A DNA stretch of 64,000 nucleotides from Pseudomonas lini (GCF_001042905.1 NZ_JYLB01000005.1:434001-498000), one strand, 5' to 3'. Counted from the first letter of the stretch, positions 26,444 to 35,141 are shown. Numbers and translations: made by a program. Notes: generated from the sequence alone by a model not told the origin.

Positions 26444-26902
26444 GTGGAACACTATCCGTTTTTTCTCAATTTTATGAAGCGCTACTTCCCAACCTTTATC
26501 GCCGCGATCTTCGTGGCGAAAATATCGTGTTTGCTTGCTCTCTTTGCTCTTCTCGATAACTTCTTTGTGAGCGCTCCACTGGCAGACGAAGCGAAATTCT
26601 TCGCCGTATGCACTGTTATTTGCATAGGGGTTCTGGTCCATAGCAACTTTATGGTCGTACGCGGCAGACCGGCTTGGGTCTGGGTGTTCGCAGGGCTTTT
26701 TGTGGTCTGTCTATTGTGTGTGTTGCCGACTATTGCCTATCGGCCAAATCGATTCGTTTATGCGGCAGGCATCCTCTTTCCATTGCTAGGCCTACTGCTA
26801 CTCAACAGCAAACGCCACCGCGAAATGCGCATCCAACTGGTTGAAATCCGCCGTCAGCGCGAGTTGATCAGGCAAGCCTTCAAGGCATCGCGCCGCCGTT
26901 GA
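26444..26902 (+). CDS. Four-helix membrane protein, candidate immunity protein B
   Basis: 152 residues, a paralogue of the preceding protein, with segments at about 17-40, 51-72, 79-97 and 105-121. The segment GLLLLNSKRHREMR is identical in both, and 18 of 20 residues around it match. The remainder has diverged strongly, as expected of duplicated immunity genes that track different toxins. It starts with GTG directly after the TAG of the previous gene, with no spacer, so translation must be coupled. It ends with a very basic tail (RRQRELIRQAFKASRRR). Confidence 0.7.
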   Translation: MEHYPFFLNFMKRYFPTFIAAIFVAKISCLLALFALLDNFFVSAPLADEAKFFAVCTVICIGVLVHSNFMVVRGRPAWVWVFAGLFVVCLLCVLPTIAYRPNRFVYAAGILFPLLGLLLLNSKRHREMRIQLVEIRRQRELIRQAFKASRRR

Positions 26903-27023
26903 GTCGACTCAACCACCGATCCGCCACATTTATGTGCGCTCCTTCGCGCACGAAAGCGAGCAATGCGCGCTTTTAGTGCTCTACTGCCTTGAGTAACGGA
27001 AGAAAGGGTCCGACCTGCCTGCA

Positions 27024-27039
27024 TGGCATAAGTCTTGCG
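27024..27039 (+). promoter_or_regulatory. Sigma-54-type promoter of the transglutaminase/ATP-grasp operon
   Basis: TGGCATA-AGTC-TTGCG has GG and GC exactly 12 bases apart and fits TGGCAYR-N4-TTGCW except the last base. It lies 39 bases before the GTG start, so transcription would begin near 27050. It suggests nitrogen (NtrC-type) control. Motif match only. Confidence 0.6.
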
Positions 27040-27077
27040 CCGCTTTCGATAACGTCCAGGCTCGCAGGAGGCACGCC

Positions 27078-30000
27078 GTGTCGATTCATGTCGCATTGCA
27101 CCACGTCACGCATTACCGCTACGACCGCGCCGTCGAGCTCGGTCCGCAGATCGTTCGCCTGCGCCCGGCTGCCCACAGTCGCACGCGGATACTGTCCTAT
27201 GCGCTGAAAGTCTCGCCCGAGCAGCATTTCATCAACTGGCAGCAGGATCCCCAGGGCAATTACCTGGCGCGGTTGGTGTTCCCGGAGAAAACCGATGAGC
27301 TGCGGATTGAGGTCGACTTGCTGGCGGAGATGGCGGTCTTCAATCCGTTCGACTTCTTCCTCGAGCCCTATGCCGAAAAGATCCCTTTCGCCTACGCTGC
27401 GGATGAGCGCAAAGAGCTGGCGCCGTACCTGGAAACCTTGCCCCTGACGCCGAAATTCAAGGCCTATCTGGAGGGCATCGATCGCACGCCGCTACCGAGC
27501 GTGGATTTCCTGGTCGCGCTCAACCAGCGCCTCAGCGAAGACATTGGCTACCTGATTCGCATGGAACCGGGCGTACAGACCCCGGAATACACTCTCGAGC
27601 ATGCCTCCGGTTCCTGCCGCGACTCGGCGTGGTTGCTGGTGCAGTTGCTGCGCAACCTCGGCCTGGCGGCGCGTTTCGTGTCCGGTTACCTGATTCAGTT
27701 GACCGCCGATGTCAAAAGCCTCGACGGCCCCTCGGGCACCGAAGTGGATTTCACTGACCTGCACGCCTGGTGCGAAGTCTATTTACCCGGTGCTGGCTGG
27801 ATCGGCCTGGACGCGACTTCAGGGCTGTTTGCCGGTGAAGGACACATTCCGTTGGCGTGTAGTCCCGATCCGTCCTCTGCGGCACCGATCAGTGGCTTGG
27901 TGGAACCGTGCGAGTGCGAATTCACCCACGAGATGTCGGTCGAGCGGATTTGGGAAGCGCCGCGGGTTACCAAGCCCTACACCGAAGACCAATGGCTGAC
28001 GATTCAGGCATTGGGCCGGCAGATCGATGCCGACCTGCTCGAAGGCGACGTGCGCCTGACCATGGGCGGCGAGCCGACGTTCGTTTCCATCGATGACCCG
28101 GACGGCGCGGAATGGAACACTGCAGCGCTAGGGCCCGACAAGCGTAGGCTGTCGGCCGAACTGTTCCAGCGCATGCGCAAGCATTACGCGCCCAAGGGGT
28201 TGGTGCATTTCGGTCAGGGCAAGTGGTATCCCGGCGAGCAACTGCCGCGCTGGTCGCTGAACTGCTACTGGCGTCGCGACGGTGTGCCGATCTGGCACAA
28301 CAGCGCGCTGATCGCCGATGAGCAGGAAGACTACGGTGCCGATGGCGAGTTGGCCGGGCGTTTTCTGGCGAGTGTCGCCGAACGCCTGAAAATTCCGACA
28401 CGCTTTGTATTCCCGGCCTACGAAGACAATTTCTATTACCTCTGGCGCGAAGGCGCTTTGCCACAGAACGTCAGCGCCGAAGACTCTCGTCTCGAAGAGC
28501 CTTTGGAGCGGGCGCGTCTGCGCAAAGTCTTCAGTCAGGGTCTGGACAAGGTTATCGGTCAGGTCCTGCCGCTGGCGCGCACCGCCAAGGGCGATCAGTG
28601 GCAGAGCGGTCGCTGGTATCTGCGCGAAGATCATTGCCGATTGGTGCCGGGGGATTCGCCGCTGGGGTATCGTTTGCCACTCGGTTCGCAGCCCTGGGTG
28701 AAGGCAGCGGAGTATCCGTTCATTCAGCCTGTCGACCCGAATCAGGATTTCCCTGAGCTGCCGGGCACCGACCAGCTACAGAATCACGCTCAACCGCAAA
28801 CCGCCGACGAGCGTGCGCCAAAGATCGACGAGTCCGCCGACTGGCTGACCCGCACCGCTTTCTGCGCCGAAGCGCGAGAAGGCCGGTTGTACCTGTTCAT
28901 GCCGCCACTGGAGCGGGTCGAGGACTATCTGGAACTGGTCGCCGCCATCGAAGCCACCGCCGAGGAGTTGCATTGCCCGGTGTTGCTGGAAGGCTATGAA
29001 CCGCCGAGCGATCCGCGCCTGAGCAACTTCCGTATTACTCCGGATCCAGGGGTGATTGAGGTTAACGTCCAGCCGTCCGCCACCTGGGATGAGTTGGTGG
29101 AGCGCACCGAGTTTCTTTATGAAGAGGCGCGCCAGACTCGACTCACCACCGAGAAGTTCATGATCGACGGCCGGCACACCGGCACCGGCGGCGGCAACCA
29201 TTTCGTATTGGGTGGCGCGACCCCGGCTGACTCACCGTTTCTGCGCCGTCCCGATCTGCTGCGCAGCCTGATCAGCTACTGGCACAATCATCCATCCTTG
29301 TCCTACCTGTTTTCCGGTTTGTTCATCGGCCCGACGTCCCAGGCGCCGAGGGTGGATGAGGCGCGCAACGATTCGCTGTATGAGCTGGAAATCGCCTTCG
29401 CACAAATGCCGAAGCCGGGCGAGGAGTGCCCACCTTGGCTGGTGGATCGACTGCTGCGCAATCTACTGATCGACGTGACCGGCAACACCCACCGCGCCGA
29501 GTTCTGCATCGATAAACTGTATTCGCCGAACGGCGCCACCGGGCGCCTAGGGTTACTGGAACTGCGAGCCTTTGAAATGCCGCCCCATGCGCGCATGAGC
29601 CTGGCTCAGCAATTGTTGCTGCGAGCGCTGGTGGCGCGGTTCTGGCGTGAGCCTTATGCGCCGCCGAAACTGGCGCGCTGGGGCACAGAGCTGCATGACC
29701 GGTTCCTGTTGCCGCACTTTATCGAGCAGGATTTCGCCGATGTCATCGTCGACCTCAATGCCGCCGGTTACCCCGTGCGGGCCGAGTGGTTCGCGGCGCA
29801 TCTGGAATTCCGTTTTCCCAAGGTCGGCGACTACGCCGTCAGCGGCATTGAACTGGAATTGCGTCAGGCGCTGGAGCCTTGGCATGTACTCGGCGAGGAA
29901 GGCGCGGCAGGTGGCACGGTGCGTTACGTGGATTCGTCGCTGGAGCGTTTGCAGGTCAAGCTCAGCGGCCTGCCGCCTCAGCGTTATCTGCTGACGTGCA

Positions 30001-30353
30001 ACGGCATCCCGGTGCCGTTGCAACCCACGGGGCGGGTCGGTGAGTTTGTCGCCGGCGTTCGCTTTCGCGCCTGGCAACCGGCTAACTGCCTGCAACCGAC
30101 CATCCCGGTCCACGCGCCGCTGGTGTTCGACTTGCTCGACACCTGGATGGGGCGTTCGCTGGGCGGTTGTCAGTACCACGTCGCTCATCCGGGCGGGCGC
30201 AACTACGACAGCCTGCCGGTGAACGCCAATGAGGCCGAGAGCCGGCGAATGGCGCGTTTTTTCCGTCTCGGACACACGCCAGGGAAACTTCCTATACCGA
30301 ATCTGGAAATTAACGACGAGCTACCGATGACTCTCGATTTACGACGTTTCTAA
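27078..30353 (+). CDS. Transglutaminase-like / DUF2126 protein
   Basis: 1091-residue two-part protein. The N-terminus is a bacterial transglutaminase N-domain (SIHVALHHVTHYRYDRAVELGPQIVRLRP) followed by a transglutaminase core. The Cys-His-Asp triad lies in GSCRDSAW, DLHAWCEVY and GLDATSG (residues about 175-255). From about residue 300 it is DUF2126, a large domain related to glutamine-synthetase/amidoligase-type enzymes (LTMGGEPTFVSIDDPDG and GGGNHFVLGG regions). The start is GTG with GCAGGAGG upstream. It is first in a three-gene operon with an ATP-grasp/alpha-E protein and a second transglutaminase. Comparative-genomics work has predicted such operons to make or modify peptides or amides; no product is proven. 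Confidence 0.88.
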   Translation: MSIHVALHHVTHYRYDRAVELGPQIVRLRPAAHSRTRILSYALKVSPEQHFINWQQDPQGNYLARLVFPEKTDELRIEVDLLAEMAVFNPFDFFLEPYAEKIPFAYAADERKELAPYLETLPLTPKFKAYLEGIDRTPLPSVDFLVALNQRLSEDIGYLIRMEPGVQTPEYTLEHASGSCRDSAWLLVQLLRNLGLAARFVSGYLIQLTADVKSLDGPSGTEVDFTDLHAWCEVYLPGAGWIGLDATSGLFAGEGHIPLACSPDPSSAAPISGLVEPCECEFTHEMSVERIWEAPRVTKPYTEDQWLTIQALGRQIDADLLEGDVRLTMGGEPTFVSIDDPDGAEWNTAALGPDKRRLSAELFQRMRKHYAPKGLVHFGQGKWYPGEQLPRWSLNCYWRRDGVPIWHNSALIADEQEDYGADGELAGRFLASVAERLKIPTRFVFPAYEDNFYYLWREGALPQNVSAEDSRLEEPLERARLRKVFSQGLDKVIGQVLPLARTAKGDQWQSGRWYLREDHCRLVPGDSPLGYRLPLGSQPWVKAAEYPFIQPVDPNQDFPELPGTDQLQNHAQPQTADERAPKIDESADWLTRTAFCAEAREGRLYLFMPPLERVEDYLELVAAIEATAEELHCPVLLEGYEPPSDPRLSNFRITPDPGVIEVNVQPSATWDELVERTEFLYEEARQTRLTTEKFMIDGRHTGTGGGNHFVLGGATPADSPFLRRPDLLRSLISYWHNHPSLSYLFSGLFIGPTSQAPRVDEARNDSLYELEIAFAQMPKPGEECPPWLVDRLLRNLLIDVTGNTHRAEFCIDKLYSPNGATGRLGLLELRAFEMPPHARMSLAQQLLLRALVARFWREPYAPPKLARWGTELHDRFLLPHFIEQDFADVIVDLNAAGYPVRAEWFAAHLEFRFPKVGDYAVSGIELELRQALEPWHVLGEEGAAGGTVRYVDSSLERLQVKLSGLPPQRYLLTCNGIPVPLQPTGRVGEFVAGVRFRAWQPANCLQPTIPVHAPLVFDLLDTWMGRSLGGCQYHVAHPGGRNYDSLPVNANEAESRRMARFFRLGHTPGKLPIPNLEINDELPMTLDLRRF

Positions 30354-30362
30354 ACCGTACGC

Positions 30363-30393
30363 GACGCTCGGATTTTTCGTATATCCGGGCGTC
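30363..30393 (+). other. Intergenic hairpin within the ATP-grasp operon
   Basis: GACGCTCGGAT and ATCCGGGCGTC pair with one G-T wobble across a 9-nt AT-rich loop, 10 bases after the DUF2126 stop. There is no T-run, so it more likely stabilises or segments the mRNA than terminates it. Confidence 0.5.
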
Positions 30394-30441
30394 ATGAGCC
30401 TGCGTTAGTCTGACCGTTCTTTGCTGTCTGCCGAGCTTTCC

Positions 30442-32928
30442 ATGCCTGACCTGCTTGACCGCTACCCGCTGACCGCGGGCACTTACCACGAACTGCTCGA
30501 CGACAGCGGTGCCGTGCGCCCGCACTGGCAGCGACTGTTCGATCAATTGCAACGCAGCACGCCAGCGCAACTGGTGCAGCGTCAGGCTCTGCTGACCCGA
30601 CAGATCCAGGAAAACGGCGTGACCTATAACGTCTACGCCGACCCCAAGGGTGCCGACCGACCGTGGGAGCTGGACCTGCTGCCCCATGTGATTGCCGCCG
30701 ATGAGTGGGAACAATTATCGGCCGGGATCGCTCAACGGGCGCGCTTGCTCAATGCTGTGCTGGCGGATTTGTACGGCCCTCAGCGCTTGATCGCCGAAGG
30801 CCTGCTGCCGGCTGAGCTGGTGTTCGGTCACAACAACTTCCTCTGGCCCTGTCAGGGCATTGCGCCGCCCGACGGGGCCTTTCTGCATCTGTACGCCGTG
30901 GATCTGGCGCGCACACCTGACGGTCGCTGGTGGGTGACGGCGGACCGGACTCAAGCGCCATCCGGTGCCGGTTACGCGCTTGAAAACCGCACCATCGTGT
31001 CCCGGGCCTTCCCCGAGTTGTACCGCGATTTGAAGGTGCAGCACCTGGCCGGGTTTTTCCGCACCCTTCAGGAAACGCTCGCCCGTCAGGCGCCGAGCGA
31101 TGACGAAGCGCCACTGGTGGTGCTGCTGACGCCGGGACGTTTCAACGAAAGCTATTTCGAACACTTGTACCTGGCTCGTCAGCTCGGTTATCCGTTGGTG
31201 GAGGGCGGCGACCTGACCGTCCGGGATGCCACGGTCTACCTGAAAACCTTGAGTGGTCTGCGTCGGGTTCACGCGATCATGCGTCGGCTCGACGATGATT
31301 TCTGCGATCCGCTGGAGCTGCGCACCGACTCGGCCCTTGGCGTGCCGGGGTTGCTCGAGGCTGTGCGCCAAGGCCGGGTGCTGGTGGCCAACGCACTCGG
31401 CAGCGGGGTGCTGGAATCGCCGGGGTTGCTGGGCTTTCTGCCGAGGATCAATCAGTTTCTGTTCGGTGAAGAGCTGATCCTGCCGTCCATCGCGACCTGG
31501 TGGTGCGGCGAAGCGCCGGTACTGGCCCAGGCCTTGGAAAAACTGCCGGAGCTGTTGATCAAACCGGCGTTTCCGTCGCAGAGCTTCGCCCCGGTGTTTG
31601 GTCGTGACTTGAGCGAAAAACAGCGCCAGACCCTGGCCGAGCGCATGCAGGCACGGCCTTACGCCTATGTTGCGCAAGAATTGGCGCAGCTGTCCCAGGC
31701 GCCGATCTGGCAGGCCGAAGGTGGTCAGTTGCAACCGCGGGCCATTGGCATGCGCGTGTATGCGGTGGCCAGTCGGGACGGCTATCGAGTACTGCCCGGC
31801 GGGCTGACCCGGGTTGCCGCCGAAGCCGACGCCGAAGTGGTGTCGATGCAGCGCGGTGGCGCCAGCAAGGACACTTGGGTATTGGGCGATCGCCCGCCCA
31901 GCGGCGAACAATGGAAAGCCCAGCGCAATATTGGCGTTCACGATCTGGTGCGACGCGATCCGTATCTGCCATCGCGGGTGGTCGAGAACCTCTTCTGGTT
32001 CGGCCGTTACTGTGAGCGCTGCGATGACAGCGCGCGGCTGCTGCGCATCATGCTCGCGCGCTATGTCGATGGCGATGACCCGCAAGCCCTGGAGGCGGCA
32101 GTCGATCTCGGTGAACGCCTGAATCTGTTGCCGGAGGAGGGCGAGTTGCCGGAGCGGTTGCTGGCGGCGCTGCTTGGCGATGATTGGCCGTTCAGCCTGC
32201 GTTCCAACCTGCAACGCTTGCAGTGGGCGGCGTCGCAAGTACGCGGCAAGCTCTCACGAGAGAACTGGCAAGCGCTGGTGGAATTGCAGCGCGAAGCCAT
32301 GGCGCTGGAAACCGACGAGCCGGATTTCGGCGAGTTGCTGGACTTCCTCAACCGGTTGGTGATGTCGCTGGCGGCATTGTCCGGTTTTGCCTTGGACGAC
32401 ATGACCCGGGACGAAGGCTGGCGTTTCCTGATGATCGGTCGGCGGATCGAACGGCTGCAATTTCTCAGCGGCAGCCTGGCGGCGTTTCTGCGCGGTACCG
32501 GAACTTCCGATCAGGCCGGGCTGGAATGGCTGCTGGAGCTGGGCAACAGCAGCATCACCTACCGCTCGCGGTATTTGGCGGTGGCGCAATTGATCCCGGT
32601 GCTGGACCTGTTGTTGCTCGACGAGCAGAACCCTCACGCGGTGCTGTTCCAGTTAAAGCTGGTGACCCGCACGTTGAAACGCTTGAACGATGACTTTGGG
32701 GCGCCGCGTGAAACAGGTTTGCCGCAGTTGGTGGAGCGGCTGGCGCGCTTCGATCTGGGTTGCCTGGAAAACTCACTGTTTGGCGAGGCCAGTGTTCGCG
32801 CCGCCATAGAGGGGCTGGCCGATCTGTTGCAGGAGATCGCCGATGCCAGCGGACAAGTATCGGATCGCTTGGCCTTGCGCCATTTCGCCCATGTCGATGA
32901 TGTCAGCCAACGCACGGTGTCCGTCTGA
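30442..32928 (+). CDS. Circularly permuted ATP-grasp / alpha-E domain protein
   Basis: 828 residues. The N-terminal about 480 residues form a circularly permuted ATP-grasp domain (DUF404/407 type): NVYADPKGADRPWELDLLPHVI, LVFGHNNFLWPCQGI, VLLTPGRFNESYFEH, and LLIKPAFPSQSFAPVFG as the lysine-bearing nucleotide site. The C-terminal part is the helical alpha-E (DUF403) domain starting near PSRVVENLFWFGRYCERCDDSARLLRI. Such enzymes activate a carboxylate with ATP and join it to an amine. The ATG at 30442 is preferred; a TTG seven codons upstream is possible. The stop overlaps the following transglutaminase gene. Confidence 0.88.
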   Translation: MPDLLDRYPLTAGTYHELLDDSGAVRPHWQRLFDQLQRSTPAQLVQRQALLTRQIQENGVTYNVYADPKGADRPWELDLLPHVIAADEWEQLSAGIAQRARLLNAVLADLYGPQRLIAEGLLPAELVFGHNNFLWPCQGIAPPDGAFLHLYAVDLARTPDGRWWVTADRTQAPSGAGYALENRTIVSRAFPELYRDLKVQHLAGFFRTLQETLARQAPSDDEAPLVVLLTPGRFNESYFEHLYLARQLGYPLVEGGDLTVRDATVYLKTLSGLRRVHAIMRRLDDDFCDPLELRTDSALGVPGLLEAVRQGRVLVANALGSGVLESPGLLGFLPRINQFLFGEELILPSIATWWCGEAPVLAQALEKLPELLIKPAFPSQSFAPVFGRDLSEKQRQTLAERMQARPYAYVAQELAQLSQAPIWQAEGGQLQPRAIGMRVYAVASRDGYRVLPGGLTRVAAEADAEVVSMQRGGASKDTWVLGDRPPSGEQWKAQRNIGVHDLVRRDPYLPSRVVENLFWFGRYCERCDDSARLLRIMLARYVDGDDPQALEAAVDLGERLNLLPEEGELPERLLAALLGDDWPFSLRSNLQRLQWAASQVRGKLSRENWQALVELQREAMALETDEPDFGELLDFLNRLVMSLAALSGFALDDMTRDEGWRFLMIGRRIERLQFLSGSLAAFLRGTGTSDQAGLEWLLELGNSSITYRSRYLAVAQLIPVLDLLLLDEQNPHAVLFQLKLVTRTLKRLNDDFGAPRETGLPQLVERLARFDLGCLENSLFGEASVRAAIEGLADLLQEIADASGQVSDRLALRHFAHVDDVSQRTVSV

Positions 32929-33818
32929 TGAATGCCCATTACCAGATTTTCCACGACACCCATTATCACTATGACAGCCCGGTATCCCTGGCCCAGCAGC
33001 TGGCGCATCTGTGGCCGCGGGCTTGCGCTTGGCAGCGCTGCACCGATCAGCAATTACAGATCAGTCCCGACCCGACCTCGCGCCGGGATGAGCTGGACGT
33101 GTTTGGTAATCCGCTGACCCGGTTGGCATTCGAGCGGCCGCACGATGAGTTGCTGGTCAACGCCAGCCTGACGGTCGAAGTGCTGGCCCGACCATCGTTG
33201 GACTTCAATCAATCGCCAGCCTGGGAAGAAACCTGCAATGCGCTGACCTACAGCAGTCAGCCGCTCTCTTCTGAGTTGCTGGAAGCCTGTCGTTACCGGT
33301 TCGAATCGCCTTACGTGCATTTGAAGCGCAATTTCGTCGAGTTCTCCGAAAGTTGTTTTCCTCCAGGCCGGCCATTGCTGCTGGGGGTTCAGGCGCTGAT
33401 GGAGAAGATCTTCAGCGAATTCACCTTCGACGCCGAAGCGACCCAAGTGGCAACGCCGCTGGTGGAAGTGCTGGAGAGGCGGCGCGGGGTTTGCCAGGAC
33501 TTTGCGCACTTGATGCTCGCTTGTGTGCGCTCCCGTGGATTAGCAGCGCGCTATATCAGCGGCTACTTGCTGACCCAGCCCCCGCCGGGCCAGCCACGGC
33601 TGATTGGTGCCGATGCGTCTCATGCCTGGGTGTCGGTGTTTTGCCCGGTGCTGGGCTGGGTGGATTTCGACCCGACCAACAATGTGCAACCGGCGCTGGA
33701 ACACATCACCCTGGCTTGGGGACGGGACTTTTCCGATGTGTCGCCGTTGCGTGGGGTGATCCTGGGCGGTGGCAGCCACGACCCGGAGGTACGAGTTACC
33801 GTAATGCCATTGGAGTAA
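32928..33818 (+). CDS. Transglutaminase family protein
   Basis: 296-residue transglutaminase-like protein, beginning MNAHYQIFHDTHYHYDSPVSLAQQLAHLWPR (transglutaminase N-domain). The catalytic core has RRGVCQDFAHLM (Cys), ASHAWVSVF (His) and WVDFDPTNN (Asp). It probably hydrolyses or transfers at a peptide/isopeptide bond, paired with the ATP-grasp ligase upstream. Its ATG overlaps the stop of that gene (TGATGA). It has no signal peptide, so it acts in the cytoplasm. Confidence 0.9.
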   Translation: MNAHYQIFHDTHYHYDSPVSLAQQLAHLWPRACAWQRCTDQQLQISPDPTSRRDELDVFGNPLTRLAFERPHDELLVNASLTVEVLARPSLDFNQSPAWEETCNALTYSSQPLSSELLEACRYRFESPYVHLKRNFVEFSESCFPPGRPLLLGVQALMEKIFSEFTFDAEATQVATPLVEVLERRRGVCQDFAHLMLACVRSRGLAARYISGYLLTQPPPGQPRLIGADASHAWVSVFCPVLGWVDFDPTNNVQPALEHITLAWGRDFSDVSPLRGVILGGGSHDPEVRVTVMPLE

Positions 33819-33879
33819 CGAAGATCCAGTGTGGGAGATTCTATGTGGTGAGGGGGAGGGATTTCAGATGGGACTGTGA

Positions 33880-33904
33880 GGGTCAGCAACATCGTTGCTG
33901 ACCC
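33880..33904. terminator. Perfect 11-bp hairpin between convergent genes
   Basis: GGGTCAGCAAC-ATC-GTTGCTGACCC, placed 62 bases after the transglutaminase stop and 49 before the end of the convergent small gene. There is no T-run on either strand, so it may be a Rho-assisted or processing end. The bases just before it resemble a decayed REP unit. Confidence 0.45.
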
Positions 33905-33952
33905 TGGACACAGATCCGGTGGGCCTGATCAGATCATCGGGCCCTGAGGGTC

Positions 33953-34141
33953 TCAGGCGTCGGGCGCCTGATCTTTCGGTGCTTCAGTTTCGTCTGTAGC
34001 CACTTCGCCTTCGGTATCCGGGTTCAGTGCTGCTGCTTCTTCTTCAGCTGTAGCTTTCTTGCGCTGAAGCTTTTCCTCTTTCTTCTGCTCCTTGGCCAAG
34101 TCTCTCTGACGCTTGGCGAAGGAATAATTAGGTTTAGCCAT
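33953..34141 (-). CDS. Small highly charged conserved protein
   Basis: 62 residues, beginning MAKPNYSFAKRQRDLAKEQKKEEKLQRKK: a basic, likely helical N-terminal half followed by an acidic half (EGEVATDETEAPKDQAPDA). Similar short proteins occur widely in Pseudomonas, from memory, with no known function. The start is the ATG at 34141; an upstream in-frame extension to 34234 is non-conserved in character. The strongly two-part charge suggests a nucleic-acid- or ribosome-associated role, which is speculation. It lies convergent to the transglutaminase operon. Confidence 0.75.
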   Translation of the reverse strand: MAKPNYSFAKRQRDLAKEQKKEEKLQRKKATAEEEAAALNPDTEGEVATDETEAPKDQAPDA

Positions 34142-34209
34142 GGGCGATCCTCTGGGGTCGAAGGTGAGGTTGAGCGGCGCATATTCTGCCCTGTATCGAT
34201 GCCTAGCCG

Positions 34210-34797
34210 TTAGCTGGGTTTTTGCTCGGTCCATTTTGGCGGTACCGAGGGTTGCCAGGCGTCCAGTGCATCGAGCAGGGTTTGCGGCGATTCGCTCATT
34301 TGCAGCATGTCACGGTGCGCTTCGCGAACGAAGCCTTCGCCGACGATATGATCAAGAAAAGACGTCAACTTGCTGTAGAAACCGTTCACTTCCAGCAAAC
34401 CCAGCGGTTTGCCGTGATAGCCGAGCTGGCCCCAGGTCCAGACTTCGAACAGCTCTTCCAGGGTGCCCAAGCCGCCGGGCAGAGCGATGAAGGCGTCGCT
34501 GAGCTCGGCCATTCGCGCCTTGCGCGCATGCATGCCATCGACCACTTCCAGGCGAGTCAGGCCGCTGTGGCCGATTTCCTTGTCTTTGAGGCTCTGCGGG
34601 ATGATTCCGATCACTTCACCGCCGGCCGCCAGCGCGGCATCGGCCACAATCCCCATCAGCCCGACGGCGCCGCCGCCATAGACCAGAGTCAACTTGCGCT
34701 CGGCCAATGCTCGCCCCAGGGCGACAGCCGCTTCACGATAAGCCGGGTTAGTGCCAGTGCTGGCACCGCAAAATACACAAACGGACGCTAAAGACAT
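34210..34797 (-). CDS. LOG family protein (TIGR00730 Rossmann fold)
   Basis: 195 residues. LOG-family enzymes release adenine-type bases from nucleoside 5'-monophosphates (cytokinin riboside 5'-monophosphate phosphoribohydrolase activity in characterised members). The signature PGGLGTLEELFEVWTW is present at about residues 105-120, GGGAVGLMG lies near the N-terminus, and CVFCGASTGTNPAY opens the Rossmann fold. In bacteria it is often a housekeeping nucleotide-salvage or house-cleaning enzyme and need not make hormones. It is a single gene, divergent from nothing obvious. Confidence 0.92.
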   Translation of the reverse strand: MSLASVCVFCGASTGTNPAYREAAVALGRALAERKLTLVYGGGAVGLMGIVADAALAAGGEVIGIIPQSLKDKEIGHSGLTRLEVVDGMHARKARMAELSDAFIALPGGLGTLEELFEVWTWGQLGYHGKPLGLLEVNGFYSKLTSFLDHIVGEGFVREAHRDMLQMSESPQTLLDALDAWQPSVPPKWTEQKPS

Positions 34798-34856
34798 GCC
34801 TTACTCCATGGTCATCAGGGCCACAGAGTAAAGGCAGGCTTGCCTCGTTCCAAGGG

Positions 34857-34946
34857 TTAAACCTCGCGTTCAGGTGTTTCACAGGTACCGCTGGCGCCAC
34901 AGGCATAAGCGGCGAGCAAACTGCTCAAAAAACGGTTGAAAGACAT
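34857..34946 (-). CDS. 29-residue hydrophobic small protein
   Basis: A very short reading frame: MSFNRFLSSLLAAYACGASG then TCETPEREV. GGAG lies 8 bases upstream of the ATG. The first half is hydrophobic, and two cysteines follow seven residues apart (Cys16 and Cys22 by count). Nothing else occupies 34798-35141 apart from the azurin promoter. Whether it is translated is unproven; the RBS, the clean start and the amphipathic layout favour a real microprotein. Confidence 0.5.
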   Translation of the reverse strand: MSFNRFLSSLLAAYACGASGTCETPEREV

Positions 34947-35055
34947 GACAGGCGCTCCGGATGAGAGATGACGGTCCTGATGATAGGGCCGTGCCAGACG
35001 TCTGGCTGGTAGATTGTTTCGATGAGTGTCATAGCTCGAAAGTTGTATACAATTT

Positions 35056-35069
35056 TTGATTCAGGTCAT
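35056..35069 (+). promoter_or_regulatory. Possible Anr (FNR-type) site upstream of azurin
   Basis: TTGAT-TCAG-GTCAT resembles TTGAT-N4-ATCAA with a good left half and an imperfect right half, 73 bases before the azurin start. Azurin is Anr-activated in P. aeruginosa, which makes the site plausible. Confidence 0.4.
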
Positions 35070-35141
35070 AGGAACTTGCGAAGATTTCAGGCAGTCTTCT
35101 GTCCATTAGCACTTTTGTTAACCCTGCCTTGGAGATTCACC

